Source: Desmodus rotundus (lineage: Eukaryota > Chordata > Mammalia > Chiroptera > Phyllostomidae). Taken from it: a DNA stretch of 64,000 nt. Shown in pieces: positions 1 to 10,701 of this stretch; position 1 is the stretch's first letter, and every line of letters begins with the position of its first letter. The stretch spans positions 57,992,239 through 58,056,238 of the forward strand of contig NC_071389.1 in NCBI RefSeq assembly GCF_022682495.2, given 5' to 3'. Below the pieces are notes generated by a model. The model had not been told where the DNA came from. It saw only the letters and a list, made by a program, of their open reading frames with translations, and searched no databases. The translations under genes were made by a program, and so were the position numbers.

Positions 1-698
1 TGAGTGTCTTACTAAGGACTTTCTCCTTGTAATGAATTTCACTGAAAAGTCTGCACATTTTTACCTCTCATGGCTTTTGACTAGCTTTTCTGAAACTGCC
101 ATATGGCTACACAATGCTGGTACAGAGTTTCAGGATTTATTAGGTACCAATCCTGATCTCAGTTTCAGGTATTCAGGAAACACAGCAGTTATAGTTCAGC
201 TATTATGAGGTAGGAAAGAAGCAATGGAAAGGTGGTCAGCAATTTTCAGGAATGAAACTGGGGGTATGAAAGAGATACATAACATGAAAAGTGACCTAAA
301 TTTCAGAGGAGACTGGTGCACCCTGGGATACACCATCGCTGATATCCCAGGGTGCACACTGCACACCTGCTCCCATCCGTCCTCCACTCCCTGCTTAAAA
401 GAGCAAATTTATTCACACTGTCTGTATCATCAACAATGATATATTTAGCCATTGCTTCTCTGGAGAAATAACGAGATAATAAGCAGTGGGTGGAAAATTT
501 GGCAAGAACTGTGGTAATTGCAGTATTCATAACAGAGGATGGTTCCCACTGCTTCCTGTTTAAATGAAACTATACTGGAAGTAGCTTTATTTCCATCACT
601 GATTCATCAAAACAATTCTGGTTCCTTGTGATAAATTTCTGATTTGTAGTACTCTGTGTGTGTGTGTATGGTCCCTAAAATATTTTGCTATGTCTTAC
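1..698. other. Mostly unique AT-rich sequence
   Basis: No gene or clear transposon is visible. A short (TG)n run lies near 653-667 and a strong hairpin at 316-357 (listed separately). The short open frames here have no recognisable protein content. Confidence 0.6.
316..357. repeat. Perfect 15-bp inverted repeat (hairpin)
   Basis: GTGCACCCTGGGATA at 316-330 is the exact reverse complement of TATCCCAGGGTGCAC at 343-357. The loop between them is 12 nt. The stem is GC-rich in AT-rich surroundings, so it would fold stably in RNA or extruded DNA. No terminator-like U tract or known small-RNA family is recognised. It could be the core of an old palindromic MITE or a short structured RNA. Confidence 0.9.
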
Positions 699-908
699 TT
701 TTTAAGATTTTATTTATTTATATTTAGAGAGAGAAGAAGGGATGGAGAAAGAGAGGGAGAGAAACGTCAATGTGTGGTTGCCTCTCAGGTGCCCCCTACT
801 GGGGACCTGGCAGGCAACCCAGGCATGTGCCCTGACTGGGAATCAAACCGGAGACCCTCTGGTTCTCAGGCTGGCATTCAATTCACTAAGCCACACCTAG
901 CCAGGGCT
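699..908 (-). mobile_element. Ves SINE (tRNA-derived), minus strand
   Basis: Read on the minus strand, it starts with AGCCCTGGCTAGGTGTGGCT, passes the tRNA-like head, the conserved TGCCTGGGTTGCC block and a pyrimidine-rich stretch, and ends in a TAAATAAATAAAATC-type tail. The head is that of a tRNA-derived pol III SINE. Point differences from the other Ves copies show it is not recent. No clear target-site duplication was found. Confidence 0.92.
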
Positions 909-1146
909 CACTATAACTAATTTTATCAATTGCTTTTGGCCGACTGAAAATGAAATTGCATTATGTCATACATATCTACATGCTGATTTATTTTTCTGAC
1001 TGCAAGTTACCTTCAGTATATCCATGGAATCTCTTTTTTTTCAATTTTTAAAATTTCTTTTCCAATTACTCATAAGTGAACTGTCATTTTTTAATATCAG
1101 AAATCTATTTAGAATTTGATGACCATGAGAAATTATACACATATAA

Positions 1147-1148
1147 TT

Positions 1149-1214
<66 letters not shown>

Positions 1215-1216
1215 AA
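1147..1216. repeat. (TA)28 microsatellite inside a 70-bp perfect palindrome
   Basis: An uninterrupted (TA)28 run at 1154-1209 is flanked by TTTAGTT on the left and AACTAAA on the right, which are exact reverse complements. The whole block is therefore a perfect palindrome with 35-bp arms and no spacer. Such AT palindromes can extrude cruciforms and are often unstable. Confidence 0.95.
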
Positions 1217-1624
1217 GCTGCCAATATGTTTTTTTATGTAATGCTTTTCTACCAGTACATTTCTCTATTCCTTCTCTTGGTTGCCTAAATAGTAAATAAG
1301 CTACAATTATCTCTCCAGCCCTCATAAAATGTTTCAAGCCTTAGTGGTTGGTTCCATGAGTCAATCCCAGAGAAAAGAGAGTTTAGTTGCAACGTCAGCT
1401 GGTAGCTTGCCTAGTTTCATTGTCATACATAGACACCAGACATTTTTCTACATGGAATAGCCTATATAGCCCATCCTTAGAGAACTCCATGGCTGACGTG
1501 GAATTAAAGCATTCTTCCTTGCAGTCTTACTATTGGAAAATACTGTGGGAACAGAGGAAGAGTTCCATTGTACGTTGGGTTGGGCTTCCTAGAAAGTGCG
1601 CTCTCAGCACAGGAAGCTAACTTT

Positions 1625-1800
1625 TGGTAAACACTGTGTGCTAGACACTTGGCAAAGATCTTCATAGGCACTTAAGCCTTACTACAACTCCTGAAGAAAG
1701 AATAATTATCACCCACATTCGACACGTGGAAAAACTGAAGAACAGAGCAATTATGTAAACTATGCAAGGTTAAAGCAATACTGCCTAGTAAACCTACTGT
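1625..1800 (-). mobile_element. MIR SINE remnant, minus strand
   Basis: It keeps the antisense MIR order: a 'tgtgctagacactt' size-class motif, 'cacttaagccttactacaactcc', the 'attatcacccacatt' block, then 'gaaaaactgaagaacagag'. It is heavily diverged, as expected for this old family. The Ves copy that follows was inserted at or near its end. Confidence 0.75.
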
Positions 1801-2052
1801 AAAAGCCATATAGTTTAGCCCTGACTGGCGTGGCTCAGTGGGTTGGGCATTGTCCCACAAAACGAAAGTTTGCCAGTTTAATTACTGGTCAGAGCATGTG
1901 CCTGGGTTGTGGGCCAGGTCCCTGGTTGTGGGCATGTGAGAGACAACCAATGGATGTTTCTCTCGCATTAATGTTTCACTCCCTCCCTTCTCCCTCCCTT
2001 CCTTTCTCTGAAAATAAATCAACAAAATCTTTTGAAAAAGTCATGTAGTTTA
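1801..2052 (+). mobile_element. Ves SINE with target-site duplications
   Basis: The element occupies about 1818-2035 and starts GCCCTGACTGGCGTGGCTCA. It continues through CCTGGGTTGTGGGCCAGGTC and a CT-rich region to a short A-rich tail. A 17-bp target duplication flanks it: AAAAGCCATATAGTTTA at 1801-1817 and AAAAGTCATGTAGTTTA at 2036-2052, with two mismatches. The two mismatches and the degraded B box suggest moderate age. Confidence 0.93.
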
Positions 2053-2424
2053 ACATCATAGACTGTATACCTTGCAAAATAATTAGGTATTATTTATTTT
2101 ACTTTCTTTTTTTTAAATCTTTGAACTTGAGTCTTAATAAAGTTAATGTCTGATTGCCTTTGGAATTGTGCTATAAAAGAGTTAAAAAGACTACTTTTAC
2201 TTCCTATTTAAGGTGGTAGTAGTTAGAGTGGTGTGACAGATATTAGTATCTGTCTAACCCCACACTCACTTTCAGATATGCATTTCCTCCCTTGTCAGCC
2301 TTCACCACAGGGTCCACCAAAGCTAATTACTCCCTCCTCCCTCCTCCCCACAACCATTTTCCTTTCTACTGAAAAGGAACCATGTGACACAATTTCGTTC
2401 ATCAGCATATTTAATTAGAAGTTA
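2053..2424. other. No gene seen
   Basis: AT-rich sequence with a pyrimidine-rich stretch near 2260-2365. Nothing can be assigned. Confidence 0.5.
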
Positions 2425-3600
2425 CAATGGACTTCTGGGGAAACTTCTGCTTTTTTCTGATAAAAATGGTAATAGAGATAGAACAGAACTCAGCAAATTC
2501 TCTCCCCCAAAAGCATCAATAAAAGTGCACAAAACTGTCAAAAACAATTTCCGTTCTCGGGAAGTCAACCAAAGATATACAACAATTCAAAAGCTTTCAT
2601 TCAAGAAAAACTACTGAAATTCATACTAAAACAGTGGGAATCTGTGCTGATTTAGCCTGAGAGTGCTCCTATGCCACCCACACTCTGTTAGCTCAGGAGT
2701 TTCACCGGTGAGGCAAGCTGGGAGAAACCTCGACCGCCACAGGGAGCTGAGTTGGTTTGGAGCAAAACACACCCCCGGAGGTGCTGTCAAAACAATATTA
2801 ATCTCAGTGGCAATGATTCAAGGGAGACCAACATCACGCCTAGTCAGAAGTTTTGAGAGGCTATGTTTAAGCCAAAGATTAGTACACTAACCAGAAATTT
2901 AACACATGTATCCAGAAAATAAAACAACTATATTGGGTCTTGATACGTGTTCATTTATCTGTGTGGGCTAGAAGCCAGACTTTAAATACATGTCTGCAAA
3001 GAATGAGACAACCATGTTATGTCTTGATACACATTCACATATGCACAAGAGTATGTGCGTGCTCAGGAGACACCAAAAACTTTCCTCGGTGCCTGCTTAT
3101 CTGCGAATGAAATGTGAGACCTGAAGCACAGAGGAGACGTGAGGTGGCCTAGCAAAAAGTGAAAGCTAGGGTACAGTTGTAAACTGCCTGAACTGGGAAC
3201 ACATTCCGTCATCAACACACAAATTCACTGGCAAAGCATGGAAGATTTATTTGGCTCAAGGTGTTTAAGCACAGTTTTGTTCAGTCTCTGTCTGACCACT
3301 GAACTGTGCTGATTCATCTTTAAGATGCCAGGCTTGAAATGAAGGAAAACCCTGAACAGACATCAGTGGCCACACATTAAGAGAGGGACTCTACAAATTG
3401 GTCTTTGTAAGTCACTAAACAAACAGAACAAACAAACGAAAATAACAACCACCCCTGGGGAGAGGGGGAATCAGAATCTAGATTTGCTACAGAATAGCTT
3501 CCAAGTTTGCATCTAAAAATGCAAGGCATGCAAAGAAGCAGGAAAGTATGACGCATGCATAGGGGAAATGATGGCAGTCAGTAGGAATTGTCTCTAAGGG
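2425..3600 (+). mobile_element. Old L1 (L1ME/HAL1-like) 5' untranslated region
   Basis: The segment resembles the 5' region of ancient mammalian L1. Examples are the 'gaatctgtgctgatttagcctgagagtgctcc' stretch, the later 'cttgaaatgaaggaaa' motif, the 'cccctggggagagggggaatcaga' block, and 'catgcaaagaagcaggaaagtatgac' directly before ORF1. It runs into the ORF1 remnant without a break. The 5' limit is soft because this L1 region diverges quickly. Confidence 0.65.
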
Positions 3601-4450
3601 ATACTAGGCTCTCAATCAGCTATAATAAATATTTTCAAAGAACTAAAGAAAACCTCAAGGACAATAGATATCAAATAATGAATATTAGCAGACATAAAAA
3701 TTGTAAGAACAAGTTGAAAAGTCTTCAGTTGAAAATACAATAACCAAATTAAAAAATAATAATAATTATTTGGGAGGTTTAGTAGCATAGATGAGTTGGC
3801 CAAAAAATCAACAAACTTGAACACAGAACAATAGAAATTATCTAATCTAAAATAAAAAGATAAAAAACAAAACCTCAAACACCACTGTACAATACCATCA
3901 AACACTCCACTATGTGCAAAATGGGAGGCACAGGAGAAAAACAGACAAAGGGCCAGAAAAAATATTTGAAGAAACAATGTCCCAAAACTTCATGTTTGTT
4001 GAAAACCATTAACGTACATATCCAAATACTCACCAAACTCCAGGTTGAATACATTTAAAAAGATTACACATCTACACACCTGAAATCTAACTGTTCAAAG
4101 TCAAAAACAAAGAGAAAATCTTGAAAGAAGCAAGGAAAACAACTGATCACATAGAAAGGAAATACAATAAAATTAGCAGCAGTTGACATTTCATTCCAAA
4201 AAAAAAAAAAAAACAGGAGACCAGAAGTACTGTGATGACATATTCAAGGAGCTCAAAGAAAAACCACACAACTATCAACTAAGGATTTAATAACCACCAA
4301 GATTATCCTTTGATAAATGACAGTGAAATACAGTCATTCAGAGATATACAAAAACAGATAATTACTTGTTAGCAGAACTGCCATACAAAAAATATTAAAG
4401 AAATTCCTTCAGGTTAAAAGAAAATGGCATCAGATAGTAACATAAATTCA
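3600..4450 (+). pseudogene. L1 ORF1 remnant (L1ME/HAL1-like)
   Basis: In L1, ORF1 encodes the RNA-binding coiled-coil chaperone of the retrotransposon particle. Here no open frame survives, but the nucleotide order is that of ORF1. A coiled-coil-coding purine-rich stretch lies at 3610-3850. 'gccagaaaaaatatttgaagaaacaatg' is near 3951, 'aaatcttgaaagaagcaag' near 4116, 'gagaccagaagtactgtgatgac' near 4217, and 'ttccttcaggttaaaagaaaatg' near 4406. An A run of about 15 interrupts it near 4199. The longest frame on the opposite strand (3612-3977) is an antisense shadow. Confidence 0.75.
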
Positions 4451-5540
4451 CACAAAGAAATAAAATACACTGGGAGAGGTACTTATATGGTTAATATAAA
4501 AGATAGAGTATTTTTATTTTGTTACTTTTTATTCTTTTAAATTACTTTTAATTACCCAAAATAATATTTTACAAATGGTATTTGGGGCTTATAAATATAA
4601 AAAGTTAATACATATAACAATGTTCTCATAAAGAACAGGAGAGACTATGTAACTATGCTAAAGTAAAGTTTCTATAGTTTACTGGAATTAAATTAATATT
4701 AATCCAAAGTAGAATGCATATCTGGGATTAATATTTTGGCCCCTATAGAAACCACTAATAGCTAAAACTGTACAGTAAGATAACCAAAAAATCAATTTAT
4801 ATACATGTATATTTTTTATGTTATTGCATGCTGGGTTACTATAGAGTACACTAGGTAATTTCTACTTAACACCTAGTGAGACAGTAAAGGAAGGTGAGAA
4901 GAATACAAATGATATGTATGATACATAAGAAGAAAAATAGCAAAATGATAAACATAATCATATCAATAGTTGTCACAATAAATGTCAATAGATTAAACAT
5001 TCCAAAAAAGGCACAGATTGTCAGAGTGGAATAATGTAATACATAATCATCAGTCTAAAAGAGACACTCTTCAGGTTCATGGCATAAATAGGCTGAGAAA
5101 GAAGGAACAAAAAAGATATACAATGCAAACAATAACCATAAGGGACTTCAAGTGACTCTATACTAACATCAGACAAATAAATACTAAAGCAAAATTTTTT
5201 TCTAGAGACGAAGTGGGGTATTTTATAATAGAGCAATTAATTAAATAGGGATATAACAATTATAAACATACACACAACTAACAATACAACCTCAAATGGA
5301 TGAAGCAAAAACTGACACAATTTAAGAGAGAAATAGACCTCAATACTCAGTCTAAGTAACTGATAGAATAGCTAGAGAGAAAATTATCAAAGACAGAGAA
5401 GACTAGAACAATATTATCAACCCCTGGCCCAAACTCGTCTGCTGAACACCTCACCCAACAACAAATCCACACATTTCCAAGCATACATAACCATCTCCCA
5501 AGGTAAACAGCATGTGGGGCTCTACAACAAATCAAGATAA
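4450..5540 (+). pseudogene. L1 inter-ORF region and ORF2 endonuclease remnant
   Basis: After an AT-rich spacer, the start of ORF2 is recognisable near 4950-5010 ('aataaatgtcaatagattaaac'). The endonuclease region follows: 'gagacactcttcaggttcatggc' near 5060, 'actaacatcagacaaataaat' near 5162, 'gatataacaattataaacata' near 5250, and 'gcaaaaactgacacaatttaag' near 5305. Many stops and frameshifts make it a dead copy. The family role is nicking of target DNA for retrotransposition. Confidence 0.72.
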
Positions 5541-5554
5541 ATATAAATAATTGA

Positions 5555-5645
5555 AATTATACATCATAGTTAAGTATATACTTAGCATATGTCCCAGCAA
5601 TTCCACCTCTCGGTACGTGCCTAAGAAAACTGAAAATATATGTTG
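5555..5645 (+). mobile_element. Displaced L1 ORF2 C-terminal fragment
   Basis: The stretch 'catatgtcccagcaattccacctc...' through 'aagaaaactgaaaatatatg' matches the part of ORF2 that normally lies near its 3' end. Here it sits between the endonuclease and the reverse transcriptase. It is either a separate tiny insertion or a rearrangement within the L1. Confidence 0.6.
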
Positions 5646-6230
5646 TCAAAAAGAAAAGCTTGGGGAAAATGGCTTGACAAAGGAATTCTATCCAATATTT
5701 AAAGAAGAAATAACACCAATCCATTATAAATTCTTCCAAAAATATAGAGAGGCAACACTTTCCAATTCTTTCTATGAATTTAGCATTATCTTGATACCAA
5801 GTGCCAGCCACAGAAGTCATAAGAAAACTGGAGATAGTCTTATTAAATTATAACAACATACAAATTCAGCAACATGTAAGAGGTTTATACACTATGGCCA
5901 AGTGGGATTTATCTACAGGATGCAAAATTGGTTTAACATCGGAAAATCAATTAAGTTAATATACTATATTAATAAAATAAAATTAAGTAAATTGATCATT
6001 TCAATAGATGGAAAAAGTCATGATTTAAATTCTCAAAGTAGGAAAGAAAGAACATTCTCAACTTGGGGAATGCATGAAAAAACCACATCTAAAATCACAT
6101 TTATGGTGAAAGTAGAAACAGGAAATACATGTTACCAAAAGGAGTTAAAAAAAAAGAAAAAAATAAACAATACTGAAACCTGGCAAGAACACAGAGGTAA
6201 GAAAGTCAAGATTAAGCATTTCTGACTAAA
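5646..6230 (+). pseudogene. L1 ORF2 reverse-transcriptase remnant
   Basis: The plus frame ending at 5853 still reads GLTKEFYPIFKEEITPIHYK and then LSNSFYEFSIILIPS, the N-terminal part of the L1 reverse-transcriptase domain. A second frame from 5902 has MGFIYRMQNWFNIGKSIK, then LIISIDGKSHDLNSQ, where intact L1 has an aspartate-containing catalytic strand. A frameshift separates the two. The homology fades at about 6230. Confidence 0.85.
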
Positions 6231-7924
6231 GGGTTATTGTCTCCCACACGTCTTTCAGCCTGATGGGCCCTTTCTTATGTGTACCCCTGTTTCTATCTTT
6301 CCTAATATTTTGCATTACTAATAATGTATTTTGTTTGTGTATAAAAATGATTTCATTATAATTTGCATTAGGCCATATGCTTTAAATTAGTTTTTGCTTA
6401 TTCATGATAATATATTGTTTTACTGGATTTTCTTCAATCTATCATTAGTTCCTATTGAAACCAAGGCAAACAATGATAAAATGTTGGGCATGAAAACTGT
6501 GCAAAGTATGGCGGTAAGAACAAAGCCCTCCAAGTATTATGCGTTGGAAATAGATGTGTAATTTAACTATTACCAAAGAACTTAATTCAATCTACCATTC
6601 TAAGTACAGATAACTTTGGCTATGAGTCAAGATGTGTTAACAGCCATATACTAGAGCTATCTATAGGTGAACCTCAAATACAATCATAAATGCTTAACAT
6701 CATGACCAATGCAAAAACTGATTTTATTCTCCCTACAGTTATATTTAGATAAATGAAAAAAAGTTTAAGTACTCCATGATATATTAAATTTCAGAAACAC
6801 ATGAAATTATTGAGGTAATATTAAAATAGGTGATTTTTAAATAGGCTAAATTAAGTCATTAACATTTAAAATAAACTAAAATTTCTCAAATAATCATTCA
6901 TATTTCAAATCAGGACTTTAAAACAGATTTTAAAATGCAATGATGTTTACTATGCAATGACTATGAATCAGCTTTTCTATTCATTGTGCTCAATGGTATA
7001 TCATATTAATTTTATTGCTTTATTATTTGCACAAAGAGATTAGTTATAGTTACTAAGGGAAACATAACTTGGAATTTTTTGACTTACACATTTAGAAAGC
7101 TTGCCCTTAATGTTTTATTAATGTAAGATTTTGCAATTAATTCCCAAAGCAAAAAGTAAATAAATTAAAGAAAGCTCTGCAAAAAAAATTCAAACTCGTA
7201 ATTCACTTGTAATGGATTTTCTTTGAATATATGATTTGAAATTCAGCAAACAAAATTTTAAATGCCTAATTATGTATCCTTTTATAAATTTGTTCTCATT
7301 ATAATAAGTGCAGCTATTATATTTTTTCTTTTTCCAGAATTGTTCACCCGAAGTAAAAATAAATGCCACAATTTAAAGGGCCAGGCTATTTAGTGTGGAA
7401 TACTTAAAAGAAGCCCTATAAATCAACTGAAAATAGTGATGAGTCATCATGCTGTGCAACACCTTGAATGCCCTTAAACCCATTCCTCAGTTCTACTCCA
7501 GGGACCCTTATCAAATACTAGTTCCTCCATTGTGCCATCTTTGTTTCAATTGTAGGAAGCAGTGTTTCCCACTGTTATTCTTTTAAATCTGCATCTGTTG
7601 CTTCTTCAAGGCATTTATCTTTTTGTGCTTTATATTAGATTCCTTCTAAAGTTTAGAAGTCAACTCTGATACTTCCTATAATACCTAGTAAAGTATTTTG
7701 AGTACACGATCAGAAATATTTTGTACTCAAATTAATACCTTGAGACATTTCTGCCATCTAACCCTGTGCTCTTAAATAATCCGACCCATTCTTACGTTTC
7801 TTTCAACCCCGCTGATCTCAAAGGGAGAGGGAATCCCATAATCACTGTAAATGCCAGTACTTAGGACACTGTCCTGTTTATTTACTACCTCAGAACGTAC
7901 ATGTTTTGAATGTGCTGACTTTAT
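6231..7924. other. AT-rich sequence, no gene seen
   Basis: About 1.7 kb with no recognisable element. In an intact L1 a few hundred bases of ORF2 would lie between the flanking L1 pieces. This stretch may therefore hold an unrecognised insertion plus very diverged L1. Confidence 0.5.
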
Positions 7925-8250
7925 ATAGATGGTTTAATTTTTGCCCAGACAGAAGAAACAAATGAATGGTTTCACTCCATAAGGTCACAGAACCAATATA
8001 ATCCCAATCAAAATCCAAACCCTTTTTTATCATGTGAAACTTGTCAAATTCATTTTAAAAAAATACAAATGCAAAAGGTCAAGAACAGACAAGACAGTCT
8101 TGAAGAACAAGGTGGGAAACTTATAAAGTTCCAGTAATTAAGACAGTGTGGTATTTGTACAAGAATTTAATGGAAAAGAACAGAGATGAAAAAATGTAAG
8201 GGTCAAAAGTAGGGTCTTGTTACATTGAAAAAATGTGTGATAGAATGCAT
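7925..8250 (+). pseudogene. L1 ORF2 remnant (downstream of RT)
   Basis: Recognised by the L1 ORF2 order: 'ataatcccaatcaaaatccaaac' near 7998, 'cattttaaaaaaatacaaatgcaaaaggtcaagaacagacaagacag' near 8052, and 'tccagtaattaagacagtgtggtatt' near 8130. Reading frames are destroyed. The homology breaks off at about 8250, where a younger LTR-like repeat enters, and resumes near 8600. Confidence 0.8.
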
Positions 8251-8590
8251 TAGTAGTCACTAAAGCTCGCTGGCCCTCCCTGCAGGAAGACAATAAGTAC
8301 CCCAAACTGTTGAACTCTTGATCATGTACTAGTTTTGGCCAATGAAATATGATGAATTAGTACCATTTCAGGGCAAAAGGTTTATGCCTCTATGCACGGT
8401 TCCCTCCTCTTCTCTCTCCCCTGTGCCACAAAGACCTGCAATGTTCCAGACAGAGGTTGCAGCACAAAGCCAGACCCAGCCGTGATGGACAAGCACTGTA
8501 AATGAGAAAAAAACCTTGTGGAAAACTGCTAAGACTTGAGGATTATTTGTTGTTACAGTAAAACCTAGCCTTTCCAAATGATGAGTTTGC
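8250..8590 (+). mobile_element. Old MLT1-like LTR inserted into the L1
   Basis: Contains 'tagttttggccaatgaaatatga', 'gcaatgttccagacagaggttgcagc' and a terminal 'ttgttgttacagtaaaacctagcc' block, an arrangement known from old MaLR-type LTRs. Both flanks are L1 ORF2 sequence that belongs together, which supports an insertion. The exact family name is uncertain. Confidence 0.55.
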
Positions 8591-8599
8591 ACTGGAGAG

Positions 8600-9335
8600 T
8601 AGTAAGGAAATTATCCATACTCTTTTCAGTTAATTGTACTGGGATAAAAATAGCTCCACATGGAAAAGGACTTTTAGAAACTCTCCCCTGCTTCATATCA
8701 TATACAAAAATTAATTCTAGTGAGCTGCAAGTCCACAGCAGAATAAGATGCTATTAGCAGATAATGCAGGAGTACTTATTTATGATGCTAGGGTAGCCAA
8801 AGCTTTTCTAAACAAAACACAACAGCATTGTCTATAAGAGAAAAGACTAATATATTATACTGCATAACAATGAAACATCTATTCACCAAAATGTACCATT
8901 AAATGTCTTAAAGTGGGAAAAAAATGCCTTAAAATGGAAAAAAAAATATGTGCAACATATGCAACTGACAAAGGGCTTATATACAGAATAAACACAATTT
9001 ATTTTATGAAGGACAAAATCCATGAACAGATACTTAACCAAGAATTTATCTAAGTAGCTAATGAACATAAAAACAGCATAACTCCATTAGCAATTAGTGA
9101 AATGAAAATTAATACCAAATTATAACAGCAGTACAGACCCACCAAAGCAACTAAAATGAAGACGACAATATCAACTGTGAACACAGAAGTGAAGCAACTA
9201 AAAACTCTCAGACACCTTAATAAGGGTATAAATAGCACAACCAGTTTGGAAAAGAGTTCAGTATTATGGGCAAAAGTTAAAGGTACACATATCCTATCAT
9301 CCAGATATACACTTGAAGAAAATGTACCTTTGCTG
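8600..9335 (+). pseudogene. L1 ORF2 C-terminal remnant
   Basis: The order is that of L1 ORF2: 'gtactgggataaaaatagctccacatgg' near 8637, 'catatacaaaaattaattcta' near 8699, 'actgacaaagggcttatatacagaat' near 8965, 'aaaattaataccaaattataacagcagtacagacccacc' near 9105, and 'atcatccagatatacacttgaag' near 9297. All frames are broken. It stops at about 9335, where LTR-like sequence begins. Confidence 0.82.
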
Positions 9336-10311
9336 GTCTTGTAGATCTGCTTTCTTTCAAGGAAAACCAACCTCCTAGAGGCAACTCAGAAAGTTGGCAA
9401 ACACCCTCCAGTCATCAGCTCCCTCCCTCACTATGTGCCTCAGCAGCAGAGAGCTCATCACCTAAGGTCATGCCTTTTCCAGGGCACCAGCTCCTATCCA
9501 CACCTGTTACTGCGTAAGGCAGGGCTCTGAAGGCTCACCCATTTTGGCCTTCTGTACTTGCTCCTGACCTGCCTTCCAGGTTTGCCAAGGCATTGTCAGA
9601 ACTGTATTTCAGTTTAGCTTTTGACTATGCCCAATCCTGCTGCAACGTGTTTTTCCTTTTTCTTTTATAGTTGTTAGTCCCCAAAGAGCACTGCATACCG
9701 TAAGTTCTATCTCAGCATGTGCTTCTGGAAAAATCAACCTGTAACAGCTGGTGTTAGGAGTGGTCTGAGAATGTATCTGACAAATTAGGATTTGAGGCTA
9801 TTTCGTTCACTGCCCAGCTGGCAATGAGAATTCCATCAGAGTAGTAGGCGGTACATAAGCAGCCCTGGTGCACAGGTGCTGATCACATTGTAAAAATGTC
9901 ACTGGCAGTGAATGGAAAGGGAGTGCTGGTGAATGGGAATGCACCTGTATGAGGCTTCAAAGCTGTTTGGAGAAAACAGTAGCTATTAGGTATTGAATAA
10001 CTATTGATAAGCACACTTACTGTTCTACAAAAATAAAATAAATAGCTATGGGCAAGGGATGGCAATTCAAAGCCAGTTGTGAAACCCAGAGGGCCTTCTG
10101 CATTGCATATGAAAAAGCTCTCATCAACTCTCTTGGCAGGGTTGGAGAAAATTGAGGATCAAAACCAGAAATGAACAGAGTAGCTGAATTTTGAAGAGCG
10201 TTAAATGGCCAGCTAAGGCAGTTATGGCCTGACCTCTCCCAGCTGACAGCCATGTAGAAGATTCTGATGATCAGCTGAAGAAGGAGGAAAATCTATGAAC
10301 CTCATTCACCG
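9336..10311 (+). mobile_element. Probable ERVL-type LTR end and internal sequence
   Basis: The stretch to about 9745 ends like an old LTR: 'ttctatctcagcatgtgcttctgg', then 'atcaacctgtaacag'. It passes into 'tggtgttaggagtggtctgagaatg', which resembles the first internal bases of ERVL/MaLR elements. The rest to 10311 may be internal sequence. No retroviral protein can be read. The assignment is tentative. Confidence 0.4.
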
Positions 10312-10701
10312 ATGGCGTGATGGGCTGGACTGTGCCCCTTCCTCTTCCCCAAGAAAAATCCATATGTTAAAGTCCTAGCTCCCAGTAATTCAGACAATGA
10401 CTGTATTTGATTGAATGTAGGGTCTTTAATGAAGTAATTAAGTTAAAATGAGGTGGATAGGGTGGGCCTTAACCCAATATGACTCATAAGAAGAGATTAG
10501 GATACACGGATAGAGGGAAATCGATGTGAAGGTAGAAGATGACCACCTACAACTGGAGAAGAGAGGCATCAGAAAAAACAAACTCTGCTGACCCCTTGAT
10601 CTCAGGCTTCTAGCCTCCAGAATTGTGAGAAAATAAATTTCTGTTGTTTGAGTCACTCAGTTTGTGGTACCTTGTTATGAAAGACCTAGCAAACTAACAC
10701 A
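10312..10701 (+). mobile_element. MLT1/MST-type MaLR LTR
   Basis: Order as in MaLR LTRs: 'gtgatgggctggactgtgcccc', 'gtatttgattgaatgtagggtctttaatgaagtaattaagtt', 'ggtgggccttaaccca', and 'gatctcaggcttctagcctccagaattgtgag'. The poly(A) signal AATAAA follows near 10633, and the LTR ends in 'cctagcaaactaacaca'. The usual internal sequence comes next, so this is the 5' LTR of a longer element. Confidence 0.87.

Noticed and set aside
3612..3977. 121-codon minus-strand hydrophobic frame resembling a membrane protein
   Set aside because: It is antisense to the A-rich L1 ORF1 remnant; the F/L/S richness comes from complementing A-rich coding DNA.
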